Source: Mesorhizobium sp. M2A.F.Ca.ET.046.03.2.1 (lineage in GTDB: Bacteria > Pseudomonadota > Alphaproteobacteria > Rhizobiales > Rhizobiaceae). Taken from it: a stretch of DNA of 64,000 nt. Position 1 is the stretch's first letter, and each line of letters starts with the position of its first letter. The notes under the pieces are model-generated. The model was not told where the DNA came from. It did not search any database and saw only the letters and a list, made by a program, of their open reading frames with translations. The position numbers and the translations under genes were made by a program. The stretch spans positions 4,030,001 through 4,094,000 of the forward strand of contig NZ_CP034449.1 in the NCBI RefSeq assembly GCF_003952425.1, given 5' to 3'. This document shows positions 23,141 to 35,228 of this stretch, piece after piece.

Positions 23141-24013
23141 ATGGCAAAGGCTGCAGCGAAGAGCGTGAAGAAACCCGCGGCCAAGGCCGCGGCAAAGCCG
23201 ACCGCGAAGGCGGCGGCAAAAGCTGCGACGGCGAAGGCCGCGCCTAAGGCGACAACTAAGTCCGCGCCTAAAGCGACGGCAAAAGCCGCATCTAAAGCCA
23301 AGGCCAAACCGGCCAAGAAGTCCGGCATAAAACTCCGCATGCTGAGGCCGAGCGTCAACAACCTGACGGTCAGGGTGTTCTTGCGCGCAGCCGGGCTCGA
23401 TCCCGCCGAGACCGACGCGTGGGGCCATACGCGCTCGCCTGAGTTCCTGGCGCGCAATCCGGCGCATCTGACGCCGATGATCGAGGACAAGGGCCTGCCG
23501 CGCGGCGTGCTGTGGGAAAGCTGCGCCATCATGCAGTATCTCGCCAACAAGCACGGGCTGGAGAAGTTCTATCCGAAGGCGCCGGCCAAGCGGGCGATGA
23601 TCGACAGCGCCATGTTCTATCTGATCGGCACGCTTTATCCCTATGTCGCGCGCGCCACCTATCCGGCGCTCGGCTTCCCGCAATATGCCGGCGAGGTCGG
23701 CCACAGCGACGCCCATCCCGACAAAAAATCGGAAGCGCAGAAGGCGGCGATGGCCGCGATCGCCGAGCCGCTCGAGGTGTTTCACTCTTTCTTCCGCAAC
23801 GGCAAACCGTTCATCGGCGGCAACAACCCCTCGATCGCCGACATAAGGCTGGGGGCAACGCTCGAATTCCTGGCGGTCGTCGACTATGCGCTGCCCAAAT
23901 GGGCGAAGGAGTACATGGCGGCCCTGGAGAAGAAGCTCGGCAAGGCTTATGCCGAGCCGGCCGGCGACGTGCGCGGCTACATCGCGCATGTGAAATCGCA
24001 GGCCAGGGCGTAG
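23141..24013 (+). CDS. Glutathione S-transferase with histone-H1-like Lys/Ala tail
   Basis: 290 residues. Residues 1-62 are almost only Ala, Lys, Pro, Thr and Ser in AKAA/KPAAK repeats, the composition of bacterial histone-H1-like proteins. From about 65 the protein is a GST: thioredoxin-like N-domain (LRMLRPSVNNLTVRVFLRAAGLD, NPAHLTPMIED, LWESCAIMQYLANKHG) and helical C-domain with PFIGGNNPSIADIRLGATLEFL. Glutathione conjugation or a related reductive step is likely. The tail would be disordered and may bind DNA or polyphosphate. It follows the VOC gene after 23 bases with an AGGGGAGGAACAG site. Confidence 0.8.
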   Translation: MAKAAAKSVKKPAAKAAAKPTAKAAAKAATAKAAPKATTKSAPKATAKAASKAKAKPAKKSGIKLRMLRPSVNNLTVRVFLRAAGLDPAETDAWGHTRSPEFLARNPAHLTPMIEDKGLPRGVLWESCAIMQYLANKHGLEKFYPKAPAKRAMIDSAMFYLIGTLYPYVARATYPALGFPQYAGEVGHSDAHPDKKSEAQKAAMAAIAEPLEVFHSFFRNGKPFIGGNNPSIADIRLGATLEFLAVVDYALPKWAKEYMAALEKKLGKAYAEPAGDVRGYIAHVKSQARA

Positions 24014-24113
24014 CGGTCCCTCGGCGTTAAGGTTTCGTTTACCTAAGACCTGTCTACTGGGTTGAGACCTCGCTGCGACCACGGATGTACTGGCGCCATG
24101 ACGAGGCAAGGGA

Positions 24114-24146
24114 AAGGTCGGCTCCGTGCCGGCCTTTTGCTTTTCG
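24114..24146 (+). terminator. Intrinsic terminator after VOC-GST unit
   Basis: A 9-bp stem with one G-T pair (AAGGTCGGC with GCCGGCCTT), five-base loop, followed by TTGCTTTTC. It lies 100 bases after the GST stop and before the next plus-strand gene, and ends the VOC-GST transcript. Confidence 0.6.
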
Positions 24147-24271
24147 CGGCCATCGCCGAAATCACGACAGTATGATTGCACCACCGACGGGCGGACCGAA
24201 ATCCTATTGTCATCCTCGTCATGGATCGTACGATACCGTTATAGGCAGAGCGACGGCGACGAGGACCTGCG

Positions 24272-24640
24272 ATGAACACGGCAAGATTTCTTGTGATGGC
24301 GGGCACGCTGTCGGTTGTGCCCTTTCCAGCGGCCGCCACCGCACCGCTCAACGGCATGAACGAGGTCGGCGCCGCCCTGCTCGCCTGCTGGACGCCGCCG
24401 GCCAATTCCGACAATTCCTCGGTCACGCTCAGCTTCAGCTTCAAGCGCGACGGCACGCTGATCGGGCCGCCTAAAACAACCGCCATCCATGTCGGCGGCG
24501 ACGACAATGCGCGCAAGGCCTATGTCGACGCGGCGATAAAGGCGTTGAATGATTGCCTGCCGCTCAGCCTTTCGCCGGCGCTGGCGCAAGGCATTCCCGG
24601 CAACGTCTTCACGCTGCAATTCAGCTCACCGAAGAAATAG
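24272..24640 (+). CDS. Secreted hypothetical protein (TonB-C-like)
   Basis: 122 residues with a signal peptide (MNTARFLVMAGTLSVVPFPAAATA). The mature part has VTLSFSFKRDGTLIGPPKT and DAAIKALNDCLPLSLSPALAQGIPGNVFTLQF, the beta-strand/helix pattern of small TonB-C-terminal-like periplasmic domains with two Cys that could pair. The substrate or partner is unknown. No clear ribosome site, only GCGATG. It is convergent with 24659-24892. Confidence 0.55.
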   Translation: MNTARFLVMAGTLSVVPFPAAATAPLNGMNEVGAALLACWTPPANSDNSSVTLSFSFKRDGTLIGPPKTTAIHVGGDDNARKAYVDAAIKALNDCLPLSLSPALAQGIPGNVFTLQFSSPKK

Positions 24641-24658
24641 GCGGGCAGACTCGCCGTT

Positions 24659-24892
24659 TCAGGTCAGGCCGCGCACGCCTGACGCGGTACGCCTGACCTC
24701 AGCGTGTTTTTCCAACTCCGGCATCTCGAAGACGTAGTCGCTCCAGGCCGAGTCCGGGATCTGCCCGGCCAGGTAACAATCCAGCAGAAGGTTCTGTTCC
24801 GGGGTAAGGGGCCTCGGCGCCAGTTCATGATCCAACCCAAGCGAATGGATCAGGTTCCTGGTCAGGCCAGAGACGGTGAAGTGAATGGACAT
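24659..24892 (-). CDS. Small hypothetical protein
   Basis: 77 residues from the ATG at 24892, selected because AGGAGACTGAAG precedes it (the frame is open to 24946). The sequence MSIHFTVSGLTRNLIHSLGLDHELAPRPLTPEQNLLLDCYLAGQIPDSAWSDYVF is helical and has no membrane segment. No family is recognised. It is convergent with 24272-24640, with 18 bases between stops. Confidence 0.5.
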   Translation of the reverse strand: MSIHFTVSGLTRNLIHSLGLDHELAPRPLTPEQNLLLDCYLAGQIPDSAWSDYVFEMPELEKHAEVRRTASGVRGLT

Positions 24893-25056
24893 CTTCAGTC
24901 TCCTGGGTGCAGCGCGGATCACATCAAGCCGGAAAACGTCCACCACCGGTCAAAGGTTTCATCAGCAATCCGTGATCGCGACGGCGGCTCGGTTTCTTAC
25001 GCCGGCTGGCGTTCGGTGCTGTCCGGCCGGCACTGGGTCCACCGATTGAAGGAACG

Positions 25057-25416
25057 TTATTCGCAGATGACGCGATAGCGCTTGCCGTCTTCGCCGACAT
25101 TCCTGCAGGTGAGGGGGCTCTGCTCGCCGGATGTCGGGTCGGGCAGATCCCGGCCGAAGGACGGTTTCGTCGAAGCGGGCCTGGAATGGCGCCGGACGGT
25201 CGGGCTCGCCGGCAGGCTTGCCGGCGCGCTCGGCGGCGGCGGAAACACATCCGACACGATCTGCCGCGAGGCGGTCGTTCCCGGCGGCGCCTCGTCCCAG
25301 ACACGCCTGACATCCATCCGGCTTGGAACGATCACCGTGCCGTCGTCGCTTCGCGTGCAGGCGCCCGCTGCAAGCAGCGCCGGGCACAGGACGAAAGCGG
25401 CGATTCGATTGAACAT
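25057..25416 (-). CDS. Predicted lipoprotein
   Basis: 119 residues from the ATG at 25416, with a GAGGTG ribosome site. Lipoprotein signal MFNRIAAFVLCPALLAAGAC with the lipid-accepting Cys at residue 20. The mature part is Pro/Ser-rich and low-complexity (VFPPPPSAPASLPASPTVRRHS), ending in CRNVGEDGKRYRVICE with two Cys. Probably periplasmic, membrane-tethered; function unknown. It diverges from the hybrid kinase gene. Confidence 0.6.
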   Translation of the reverse strand: MFNRIAAFVLCPALLAAGACTRSDDGTVIVPSRMDVRRVWDEAPPGTTASRQIVSDVFPPPPSAPASLPASPTVRRHSRPASTKPSFGRDLPDPTSGEQSPLTCRNVGEDGKRYRVICE

Positions 25417-25621
25417 TAGCAACACCTCAGGCGCCTTATAATGTGTCGTTGCCCCAATCGCCAACAGGCGGATTACCGCAACCGGCGCCACGATCCTGGT
25501 TCTCTCAACGGCATCGAACGGCAGGTGGTTGCGATCCATTATGGTTAGCGGATCGTTAATGCTTGTCAGGCACATTTCCGCGACGAACCGCGAAGGGGGG
25601 TTCGGTTGGGATGGCAACAGC

Positions 25622-29377
<3,756 letters not shown>

Positions 29378-29421
29378 AGCGAATTTAGCCGGCAGGCGGG
29401 CGCAAGGCGTTGACGTATGCG

Positions 29422-29441
29422 TATGGTGCGATCGCACCATA
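29422..29441. promoter_or_regulatory. Perfect 20-bp palindrome
   Basis: A perfect inverted repeat with half-site TATGGTGCGA and no spacer, 45 bases after the hybrid kinase stop. With no loop and no T-run it is not a terminator; it looks like a dimeric regulator site. A TTGACG at about 29410 just upstream could be the -35 of a promoter it controls. Confidence 0.5.
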
Positions 29442-29621
29442 TCAAAGCAAACGCCAAGCTCTGACAATCGTAGCATTGATTCCGCTCTTCGGTTACGGGC
29501 GGGAGCAGCGACCGCCAACAAGAAACAGCGTCGACTCTACCCCAACGGACCTGTTTTCGGCGATGGCCACGCCATGATCCGCTCTGGCATGCAGGCAACG
29601 CGCTCTCGTCCGGATTTTATT

Positions 29622-29658
29622 TCCCGGCGGCCGCGATCCGGCCGCCGGGATAATTTTT
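29622..29658 (+). terminator. Strong intrinsic terminator upstream of the pst operon
   Basis: A perfect 12-bp GC-rich stem (TCCCGGCGGCCG with CGGCCGCCGGGA), five-base loop, then TAATTTTT. It reads on the plus strand. It lies 245 bases after the hybrid kinase stop, so it ends either that long 3' tail or a separate short RNA starting near 29420. Confidence 0.75.
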
Positions 29659-29761
29659 GATTCAAAAGTCAGACAAGTCGCTGATTCCCGCGGCAAACTC
29701 CGGCCGACCCGCAGAGACCGCCGGAAGCCCTTCCGAGCATCCCCGTTCAGACGTTACCGGG

Positions 29762-29790
29762 CTGACACGAAACTGTCATGCGACTGTAAT
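29762..29790 (+). promoter_or_regulatory. Pho box (three PhoB half-sites)
   Basis: Three 7-bp direct repeats with exact 11-bp periodicity: CTGACAC (29762-68), CTGTCAT (29773-79) and CTGTAAT (29784-90). This matches the alphaproteobacterial PhoB site. It lies about 77 bases before the pstS start, placing PhoB at the -35 region of the operon promoter. PhoB is encoded at the end of this same operon. Confidence 0.85.
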
Positions 29791-29867
29791 AATCGAAGTC
29801 TATTGCGCTCACCGGGCGCCGATAGAACGGGTGCCGAAAGACCATCTTCCGAACAGGAGTAGGCCAC

Positions 29868-30926
29868 ATGAGACATTTCATCCGCTCTGCGGCCGTTGCG
29901 ATTGCAATGGCTGCGGCATCAACCCTTAGCATCTCCGCCGCGATGGCAGCCGATATCTCCGGCGCCGGCGCCACCTTCCCCTATCCGATCTATGCGAAGT
30001 GGGCCGACGCCTACAAGAAGGAGACCGGCATCGGTCTCAACTACCAGTCGATCGGCTCCGGCGGCGGCATCAAGCAGATCAAGGCCAAGACGGTGACCTT
30101 CGGCGCTTCCGACGCGCCGCTGAAGGGCGAGGATCTCAACTCCACCGGGCTCGCGCAGTTCCCGATGGTGATGGGCGGCATCGTTCCGGTCGTCAACCTC
30201 GAAGGCGTCAAGCCGGGCGAGCTGGTGCTCGACGGCCCGACGCTGGCCGACATCTTCTCCGGCAAGATCACCAACTGGAACGACGAAGCGATCAAGAAGC
30301 TCAACCCGGACGTCAAGCTGCCCGACCAGGCGATCGCGGTCGTGCACCGTTCGGACGGCTCGGGCACCACCTTCAACTTCAGCTACTATCTGGCCGACGT
30401 CAGCGCCGACTGGAAGTCGAAGGTCGGCGTCAACACCGCGCTCGAATGGCCGGTGGGCATCGGCGCCAAGGGCAATGAGGGCGTCGCCAACAACGTCTCG
30501 CAGACCGGCGGCGCGATCGGCTATGTCGAATATGCCTATGCCAAGCAGAACAAGCTGACCTACACCGACCTGATCAACAAGGACGGCAAGAAGGTCGAGC
30601 CGACCGCCGCCGCCTTCTCGGCCGCCGCGGCCAATGCCGACTGGAACTCGCAGCCGGGCTACGGCGTCATCCTGGCCAACCAGGCCGGCGCCGAAACCTG
30701 GCCGATGACGTCGGCCACCTGGATCCTCGTCTACAAGAAGCCCGACGATGCCGCCGCCACCGGCGAGGCGCTCAAGTTCTTCGCCTGGTCCTACGCCAAG
30801 GGCGACGAGCTGGCCGCCAGCCTGGACTATGTTCCGATGCCCGACGCGGTCGTGAAGAGCGTCGAGGAAATGTGGGGCAAGGATATCGTCGACGCGAACG
30901 GCAAGCCGCTCTATTCCGGCATGTAA
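29868..30926 (+). CDS. pstS: Phosphate ABC transporter, periplasmic binding protein PstS
   Basis: 352 residues with a signal peptide (to about AMAADI at residues 24-29). Mature PstS marks: [74 protein letters not shown] and [14 protein letters not shown]. The Ser/Gly/Thr-rich loops bind the phosphate oxyanion. It is first in pstS-pstC-pstA-pstB-phoU-phoB, behind a Pho box. A hairpin between pstS and pstC probably lets the binding protein be made in excess over the membrane parts. Expression is expected at low phosphate. Confidence 0.96.
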   Translation: MRHFIRSAAVAIAMAAASTLSISAAMAADISGAGATFPYPIYAKWADAYKKETGIGLNYQSIGSGGGIKQIKAKTVTFGASDAPLKGEDLNSTGLAQFPMVMGGIVPVVNLEGVKPGELVLDGPTLADIFSGKITNWNDEAIKKLNPDVKLPDQAIAVVHRSDGSGTTFNFSYYLADVSADWKSKVGVNTALEWPVGIGAKGNEGVANNVSQTGGAIGYVEYAYAKQNKLTYTDLINKDGKKVEPTAAAFSAAAANADWNSQPGYGVILANQAGAETWPMTSATWILVYKKPDDAAATGEALKFFAWSYAKGDELAASLDYVPMPDAVVKSVEEMWGKDIVDANGKPLYSGM

Positions 30927-30939
30927 TCTGACGAACAAG

Positions 30940-30962
30940 GGAGGGCGCTTCCGGCGCCCTCC
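30940..30962 (+). terminator. Attenuating hairpin between pstS and pstC
   Basis: A perfect 9-bp stem (GGAGGGCGC with GCGCCCTCC), five-base loop, then TGTCTCTTTC. It starts 14 bases after the pstS stop. Such hairpins stabilise the upstream message or reduce read-through, giving more binding protein than permease. Confidence 0.6.
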
Positions 30963-30989
30963 TGTCTCTTTCGAAATGCGAGGGGCTAA

Positions 30990-31976
30990 ATGAGTGCCGT
31001 TTCCGAAGCCGCGACATCGTCCGCCATGCGGACCAGGGAAGCGACAGTGCGCCGCTTTGCCTTCACCGACATGGTCTTCCGGGCGGCTACGCGCGCTTCC
31101 GCCATCCTCGTGCTGGTTCTGCTCGGCGGGGTCGCCATCTCGCTGATCGCCGGATCGTGGGAAGCGCTGTCGAAATTCGGCATATCCTTCCTTTCGACCG
31201 AATCCTGGAACCCGGTCACCGAGAATTTCGGCGCGCTGGCGCCCATCTACGGCACTATCGTCACCTCGGCCATCGCCATCATCATCGCCGTGCCGATCGG
31301 CATCGGCATCGCCGTCTTCCTGACCGAGCTTTGCCCCCGCCCTCTCAGGCGCCCTATCGGCATCGCCGTCGAGCTTCTGGCCGGCATTCCCTCGATCATC
31401 TACGGCATCTGGGGCCTGTTCGTCTTCGCGCCCTTTCTGCAGACGACGATCCAGCCCTTCATCATCTGGCTCTTCAAGGGCATCCCCGGCCTCAACAGCC
31501 TGTTTGCCGGCCCGCCCTACGGCATCGGCCTGCTGACCTCCTCCCTGATCCTGGCCATCATGGTGCTGCCCTTCATCACCTCGATCACCAAGGACGTGTT
31601 CGACACGGTGCCGGCGGTGTTGAAGGAATCGGCATACGGTATCGGCTGCACGACCTGGGAGGTGACGCGGCGCGTGACCATTCCCTACACCCGCGTCGGC
31701 ATCATGGGCGGCGTCATGCTCGGCCTCGGCCGCGCGCTCGGCGAGACGATGGCCGTCACCTTCGTCATCGGCAACGCGCATCGCATCAGCGCCTCGCTGT
31801 TCGCGCCGGGCACGACGATCTCGGCGACGATCGCCAACGAGTTCACCGAGGCCGATGGCGCGATCTACACCTCCTCGCTGGTGGCTCTCGGCCTGATCCT
31901 GTTCATAATAACCTTCATCATCCTGGCGCTCGCACGCTACATGCTGCTGCGCATCGATAGCCGCACGGGAGCCTGA
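30990..31976 (+). CDS. pstC: Phosphate ABC transporter permease PstC
   Basis: 328 residues, start at 30990 behind CGAGGGGC. Six membrane segments, beginning VFRAATRASAILVLVLLGGVAISLIAG, with the PstC-type periplasmic stretch (FLSTESWNPVTENFGALAPIYGT) and the permease EAA-loop region (ESAYGIGCTTWEVTRRVTIPYTRVGIMGG). It forms the inner-membrane channel with PstA. It ends three bases before the pstA start. Confidence 0.95.
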   Translation: MSAVSEAATSSAMRTREATVRRFAFTDMVFRAATRASAILVLVLLGGVAISLIAGSWEALSKFGISFLSTESWNPVTENFGALAPIYGTIVTSAIAIIIAVPIGIGIAVFLTELCPRPLRRPIGIAVELLAGIPSIIYGIWGLFVFAPFLQTTIQPFIIWLFKGIPGLNSLFAGPPYGIGLLTSSLILAIMVLPFITSITKDVFDTVPAVLKESAYGIGCTTWEVTRRVTIPYTRVGIMGGVMLGLGRALGETMAVTFVIGNAHRISASLFAPGTTISATIANEFTEADGAIYTSSLVALGLILFIITFIILALARYMLLRIDSRTGA

Positions 31977-31979
31977 CCG

Positions 31980-32831
31980 ATGGCGACTGCCGCATCAATT
32001 CACCAGAGCCGCAAGCGCAAGAATGCCGTGATGATGGCGCTGTGCGTCATCGCCGCCGGCATCGGCCTTGCCTGGCTGGCGCTGATCCTCGGCGCCCTGC
32101 TCTACAAGGGGCTCTCCGGGGTGTCGCTGGCCGTGTTCACCCAGATGACGCCGCCGCCGGGCGATGCCGGCGGCCTGCTCAACGCCATCTACGGCAGCAT
32201 CGTGATGACCATCATCGGCATCTTCGTCGGCACGCCGATCGGCGTGCTGGCCGGCACCTACATGGCCGAGTATGGCCGCTTCTCGAAGCTCACCACGGTG
32301 GTGCGCTTCATCAACGACATCCTGTTGTCGGCCCCTTCGATCATCGTCGGCCTGTTCGTCTATGAGCTGATGGTGCGGCCGATGGGGCACTTCTCGGCCA
32401 TCGCCGGCGCCGTCGCGCTGTCCATCCTGGTGATCCCCGTCGTGGTGCGCACCACCGAGGACATGCTGAACCTCGTGCCCAACGCGCTGCGCGAGGCAGG
32501 CACCGCCATCGGCGCGCCGCGCTGGGTGGTGATCCGCTCCGTCGCCTACCGCGCGGCGCTGTCCGGCATCGTGACCGGCATATTGCTGGCGATCGCCCGC
32601 ATCTCCGGCGAGACGGCGCCGCTGCTCTTCACCGCGCTCAACAACCAGTTCTGGTCGAGCAATCTCAATGCCCCGATGGCCAGCCTGCCGGTGACCATCT
32701 TCCAGTTCGCTCTCAGCCCTTACGAGGAATGGCAGCAGCTGGCCTGGACGGGCGCACTCATGATCACCTTGACGGTTCTCGGGCTGAGCATCATCGCCCG
32801 CAGCCTAACCGGACGCAGAGAGGACAGATGA
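31980..32831 (+). CDS. pstA: Phosphate ABC transporter permease PstA
   Basis: 283 residues. Membrane segments begin [23 protein letters not shown]; PstA marks include [39 protein letters not shown] and the EAA-type loop [21 protein letters not shown]. It pairs with PstC to form the channel and contacts PstB. The stop overlaps the pstB start (ATGA), showing translational coupling. Confidence 0.95.
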   Translation: MATAASIHQSRKRKNAVMMALCVIAAGIGLAWLALILGALLYKGLSGVSLAVFTQMTPPPGDAGGLLNAIYGSIVMTIIGIFVGTPIGVLAGTYMAEYGRFSKLTTVVRFINDILLSAPSIIVGLFVYELMVRPMGHFSAIAGAVALSILVIPVVVRTTEDMLNLVPNALREAGTAIGAPRWVVIRSVAYRAALSGIVTGILLAIARISGETAPLLFTALNNQFWSSNLNAPMASLPVTIFQFALSPYEEWQQLAWTGALMITLTVLGLSIIARSLTGRREDR

Positions 32832-33631
32832 AACCGATGTTGTCCACCGACCTGAACGTAGCCGACACGACCGTCGAGAAGGCCAAGATCGAGGTCAAGA
32901 ACCTCAACTTCTACTATGGCCAGTCGAAGGCGCTGAAGGACATCAACCTGTCGCTGCCCGAGCGCAGCGTGACCGCCTTCATCGGCCCGTCGGGCTGCGG
33001 GAAGTCGACGCTGCTGCGCGTCTTGAACCGCATCTACGAGCTTTATCCGAAGCAGAGCGCCGAGGGCCAGGTGCTGCTCGACGGCAAGAACATCCTCGAT
33101 CGCTCGCAGGACCTCAACCTGCTCAGGACCAAGATCGGCATGGTGTTCCAGAAGCCGACGCCGTTCCCGATGTCGATCTACGAGAACATCGCCTTCGGCG
33201 TCAGGCTCTATGAGAAGATCAGCAAGGCCGAGATGGACAGCCGCGTCGAGTCGGCGCTGAAGCGCGCCGCACTCTGGAACGAGGTTAAGGACAAGCTCAA
33301 CGCCAGCGGCCAGAGCCTCTCGGGCGGCCAGCAGCAGCGCCTTTGCATCGCCCGCACCGTCGCGGTGAAGCCGGAGGTCATCCTGCTCGACGAACCGGCC
33401 TCGGCGCTCGATCCGCTCTCGACCGCCAAGATCGAGGAGCTGATCGACGAATTGCAGGCCGACTACACGATCGTCATCGTCACCCACAACATGCAGCAGG
33501 CGGCGCGCGTGTCGCGGCAGACGGCGTTCATGTATCTGGGCGAGCTGGTGGAATTCGACCGGACCGAGAAGATATTCACCTCGCCCCGCGAGAAGCGCAC
33601 CCAGGACTACATCACCGGCCGCTTCGGCTGA
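32828..33631 (+). CDS. pstB: Phosphate ABC transporter ATPase PstB
   Basis: 267 residues from the ATG at 32828, which overlaps the pstA stop and has a GAGAGGACAG site (the frame is open further upstream). Walker [11 protein letters not shown]-loop [20 protein letters not shown], signature [15 protein letters not shown], Walker [14 protein letters not shown] and the switch His in [12 protein letters not shown] are all intact. It powers phosphate import and, with PhoU, passes the phosphate status to the Pho kinase. Confidence 0.96.
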   Translation: MKPMLSTDLNVADTTVEKAKIEVKNLNFYYGQSKALKDINLSLPERSVTAFIGPSGCGKSTLLRVLNRIYELYPKQSAEGQVLLDGKNILDRSQDLNLLRTKIGMVFQKPTPFPMSIYENIAFGVRLYEKISKAEMDSRVESALKRAALWNEVKDKLNASGQSLSGGQQQRLCIARTVAVKPEVILLDEPASALDPLSTAKIEELIDELQADYTIVIVTHNMQQAARVSRQTAFMYLGELVEFDRTEKIFTSPREKRTQDYITGRFG

Positions 33632-33651
33632 GCTCATACGAGGACAACATC

Positions 33652-34359
33652 ATGGCCGAACATACCGTCGCCTCGTTCGACGAGGATCTGAGGCAGATCA
33701 GCCGGCTCATCAACGACATGGGCGATCTCGCCGGCTCCATGGTCGGCGGCTCGACCAGGGCCCTGCTCGAAAGCGACAATGCGCTGGCGCAGCGCGTCGT
33801 CTCCGACGATGCCATCATGGACGCGCGTCAGCGCGAGCTTGACGACCGCGCCATCACGCTGATCGCCAAGCGCCAGCCGATGGCGGACGATCTTCGCCAC
33901 GTGGTCGGCTCGATACGCATGGCGGGCGACCTCGAACGCATCGGCGATCTCGCCAAGAACATCGCCAAGCGCGTCGGGTCAGTCGGCGTCAGCACCGCCC
34001 CGCGCGACCTCACGCATTCGATCGATTCCATGGCGCAACTGGTGCTGATCCAGGTCCAGGGCGTGATTCAGGAATATACGGTGGGTGATGCCACGGCGCT
34101 GGCCAAGCTTCGCAACGACGACGAACGCATCGACGTCAAATACACCTCCGTCTTCCGCGAGCTGTTGACCTACATGATGGAAGATCCGCGCAACATCACC
34201 GCTTGCACTCATCTTCTGTTCTGCGCCAAGAACCTCGAGCGCATCGGTGACCATGTGACCAACATCGCCGAGAACGCCTATTATGTGCTGACCGGCACGC
34301 AATTGCCCGCCAACCGTCCCAAGCAGGACGAGACGGCAATGTCGGCGCCGGCCGCCTGA
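33652..34359 (+). CDS. phoU: Phosphate signalling protein PhoU
   Basis: 235 residues from the ATG at 33652 (CGAGGACAACATC upstream). Two three-helix repeats, each with the PhoU metal-binding pattern: RMAGDLERIGDLAKNIAKR and KNLERIGDHVTNIAENAYY. PhoU represses the Pho response in high phosphate by linking PstB to the sensor kinase. It lies 20 bases after pstB and 17 bases before phoB. Confidence 0.95.
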   Translation: MAEHTVASFDEDLRQISRLINDMGDLAGSMVGGSTRALLESDNALAQRVVSDDAIMDARQRELDDRAITLIAKRQPMADDLRHVVGSIRMAGDLERIGDLAKNIAKRVGSVGVSTAPRDLTHSIDSMAQLVLIQVQGVIQEYTVGDATALAKLRNDDERIDVKYTSVFRELLTYMMEDPRNITACTHLLFCAKNLERIGDHVTNIAENAYYVLTGTQLPANRPKQDETAMSAPAA

Positions 34360-34376
34360 CGGAAAAGGTTACCCCG

Positions 34377-35066
34377 ATGATCGCGCCACGCATCATGGTG
34401 GTGGAGGACGAGGAGCCGCTGGGGGTGCTGCTTCGCTACAATCTCGAATCCGAGGGTTACCAGGTGGAAGTGGTGACCCGCGGCGACGAGGCCGAAATCC
34501 GCCTTCAGGAAAATGTTCCCGACCTGCTCGTGCTCGACTGGATGGTGCCGGCGGTCTCCGGCATCGAGCTCTGCCGGCGTCTCAGGATGCGGCCCGAGAC
34601 CGAGCGGCTGCCGATCATCATGCTGACCGCGCGCGGTGAAGAAAGCGATCGGGTTCGAGGTTTGTCCACCGGCGCCGACGACTATCTGGTCAAGCCGTTC
34701 TCGACGCCGGAGTTCATGGCGCGCGTCAAGGCGCTGCTGCGCCGCGCCAAGCCGGAGGTGCTGTCCAGCGTGCTCAAGGTCGGCGACATCGTGCTCGACC
34801 GCGAATCGCACCGCGTCTACCGCAAGAAGAGCGAGATCAGGCTGGGCCCGACCGAGTTCCGCCTGCTCGAGTTCATGATGCGGCATCCCGGCCGCGTGTT
34901 CTCGCGCAGCCAGCTACTCGACAATGTCTGGGGCGAGACGATCTATATCGACGAGCGCACGGTGGACGTGCATGTCGGCCGCCTGCGCAAGGCCGTCAAC
35001 AACGGCCGCATGCCGGACGTCATCCGCACCATCCGCGGGGCGGGTTATGCAATCCGGGAAGACTAG
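34377..35066 (+). CDS. phoB: Phosphate regulon response regulator PhoB
   Basis: 229 residues. Receiver domain (MVVEDEEPLGVLL; phospho-acceptor Asp 54 in VLDWMVPA; MLTARGEESD; VKPFSTPEFMARV) followed by an OmpR/PhoB winged helix (GPTEFRLLEFMMRHPGRVFSRSQLLDNVWG, TVDVHVGRLRKAV, TIRGAGYAI). It should bind the Pho box at 29762-29790 and autoactivate the operon. No phoR kinase gene is adjacent on either side. Its stop touches a long palindromic repeat. Confidence 0.95.
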   Translation: MIAPRIMVVEDEEPLGVLLRYNLESEGYQVEVVTRGDEAEIRLQENVPDLLVLDWMVPAVSGIELCRRLRMRPETERLPIIMLTARGEESDRVRGLSTGADDYLVKPFSTPEFMARVKALLRRAKPEVLSSVLKVGDIVLDRESHRVYRKKSEIRLGPTEFRLLEFMMRHPGRVFSRSQLLDNVWGETIYIDERTVDVHVGRLRKAVNNGRMPDVIRTIRGAGYAIRED

Positions 35067-35210
35067 GGATATGCTGATATTCAGGTGAGGCCGGCCTGCG
35101 AATGGCGGCTTCCTGCGCTTCCGGTACTCACGTACCAAAAAGTACGCTCCGTTCCGGTTCTCGGAACCCACCATTCTCGACTCGGCCTGACCTGAATCTC
35201 AGCATATCCC
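35066..35210. repeat. 145-bp palindromic intergenic repeat, copy 1
   Basis: The ends (35066-35086 and 35190-35210) are inverted repeats of 21 bp with one mismatch; the arms continue to pair imperfectly towards a centre near CAAAAA (about 35138). About 110 bases match a second copy at 48795-48943, including the TCAGGTGAGGCCGGCCTGC arm and its complement. It sits between the convergent phoB and ROK genes, where the RNA would fold into a long hairpin and act as a two-way terminator. Confidence 0.8.
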
Positions 35211-35228
35211 GGCGCTTGAGCTTGCGGC

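Noticed and set aside
29919..31781. A 620-codon open frame opposite pstS-pstC
   Set aside because: The two plus-strand genes are certain. The antisense product is low in complexity and has no motif.
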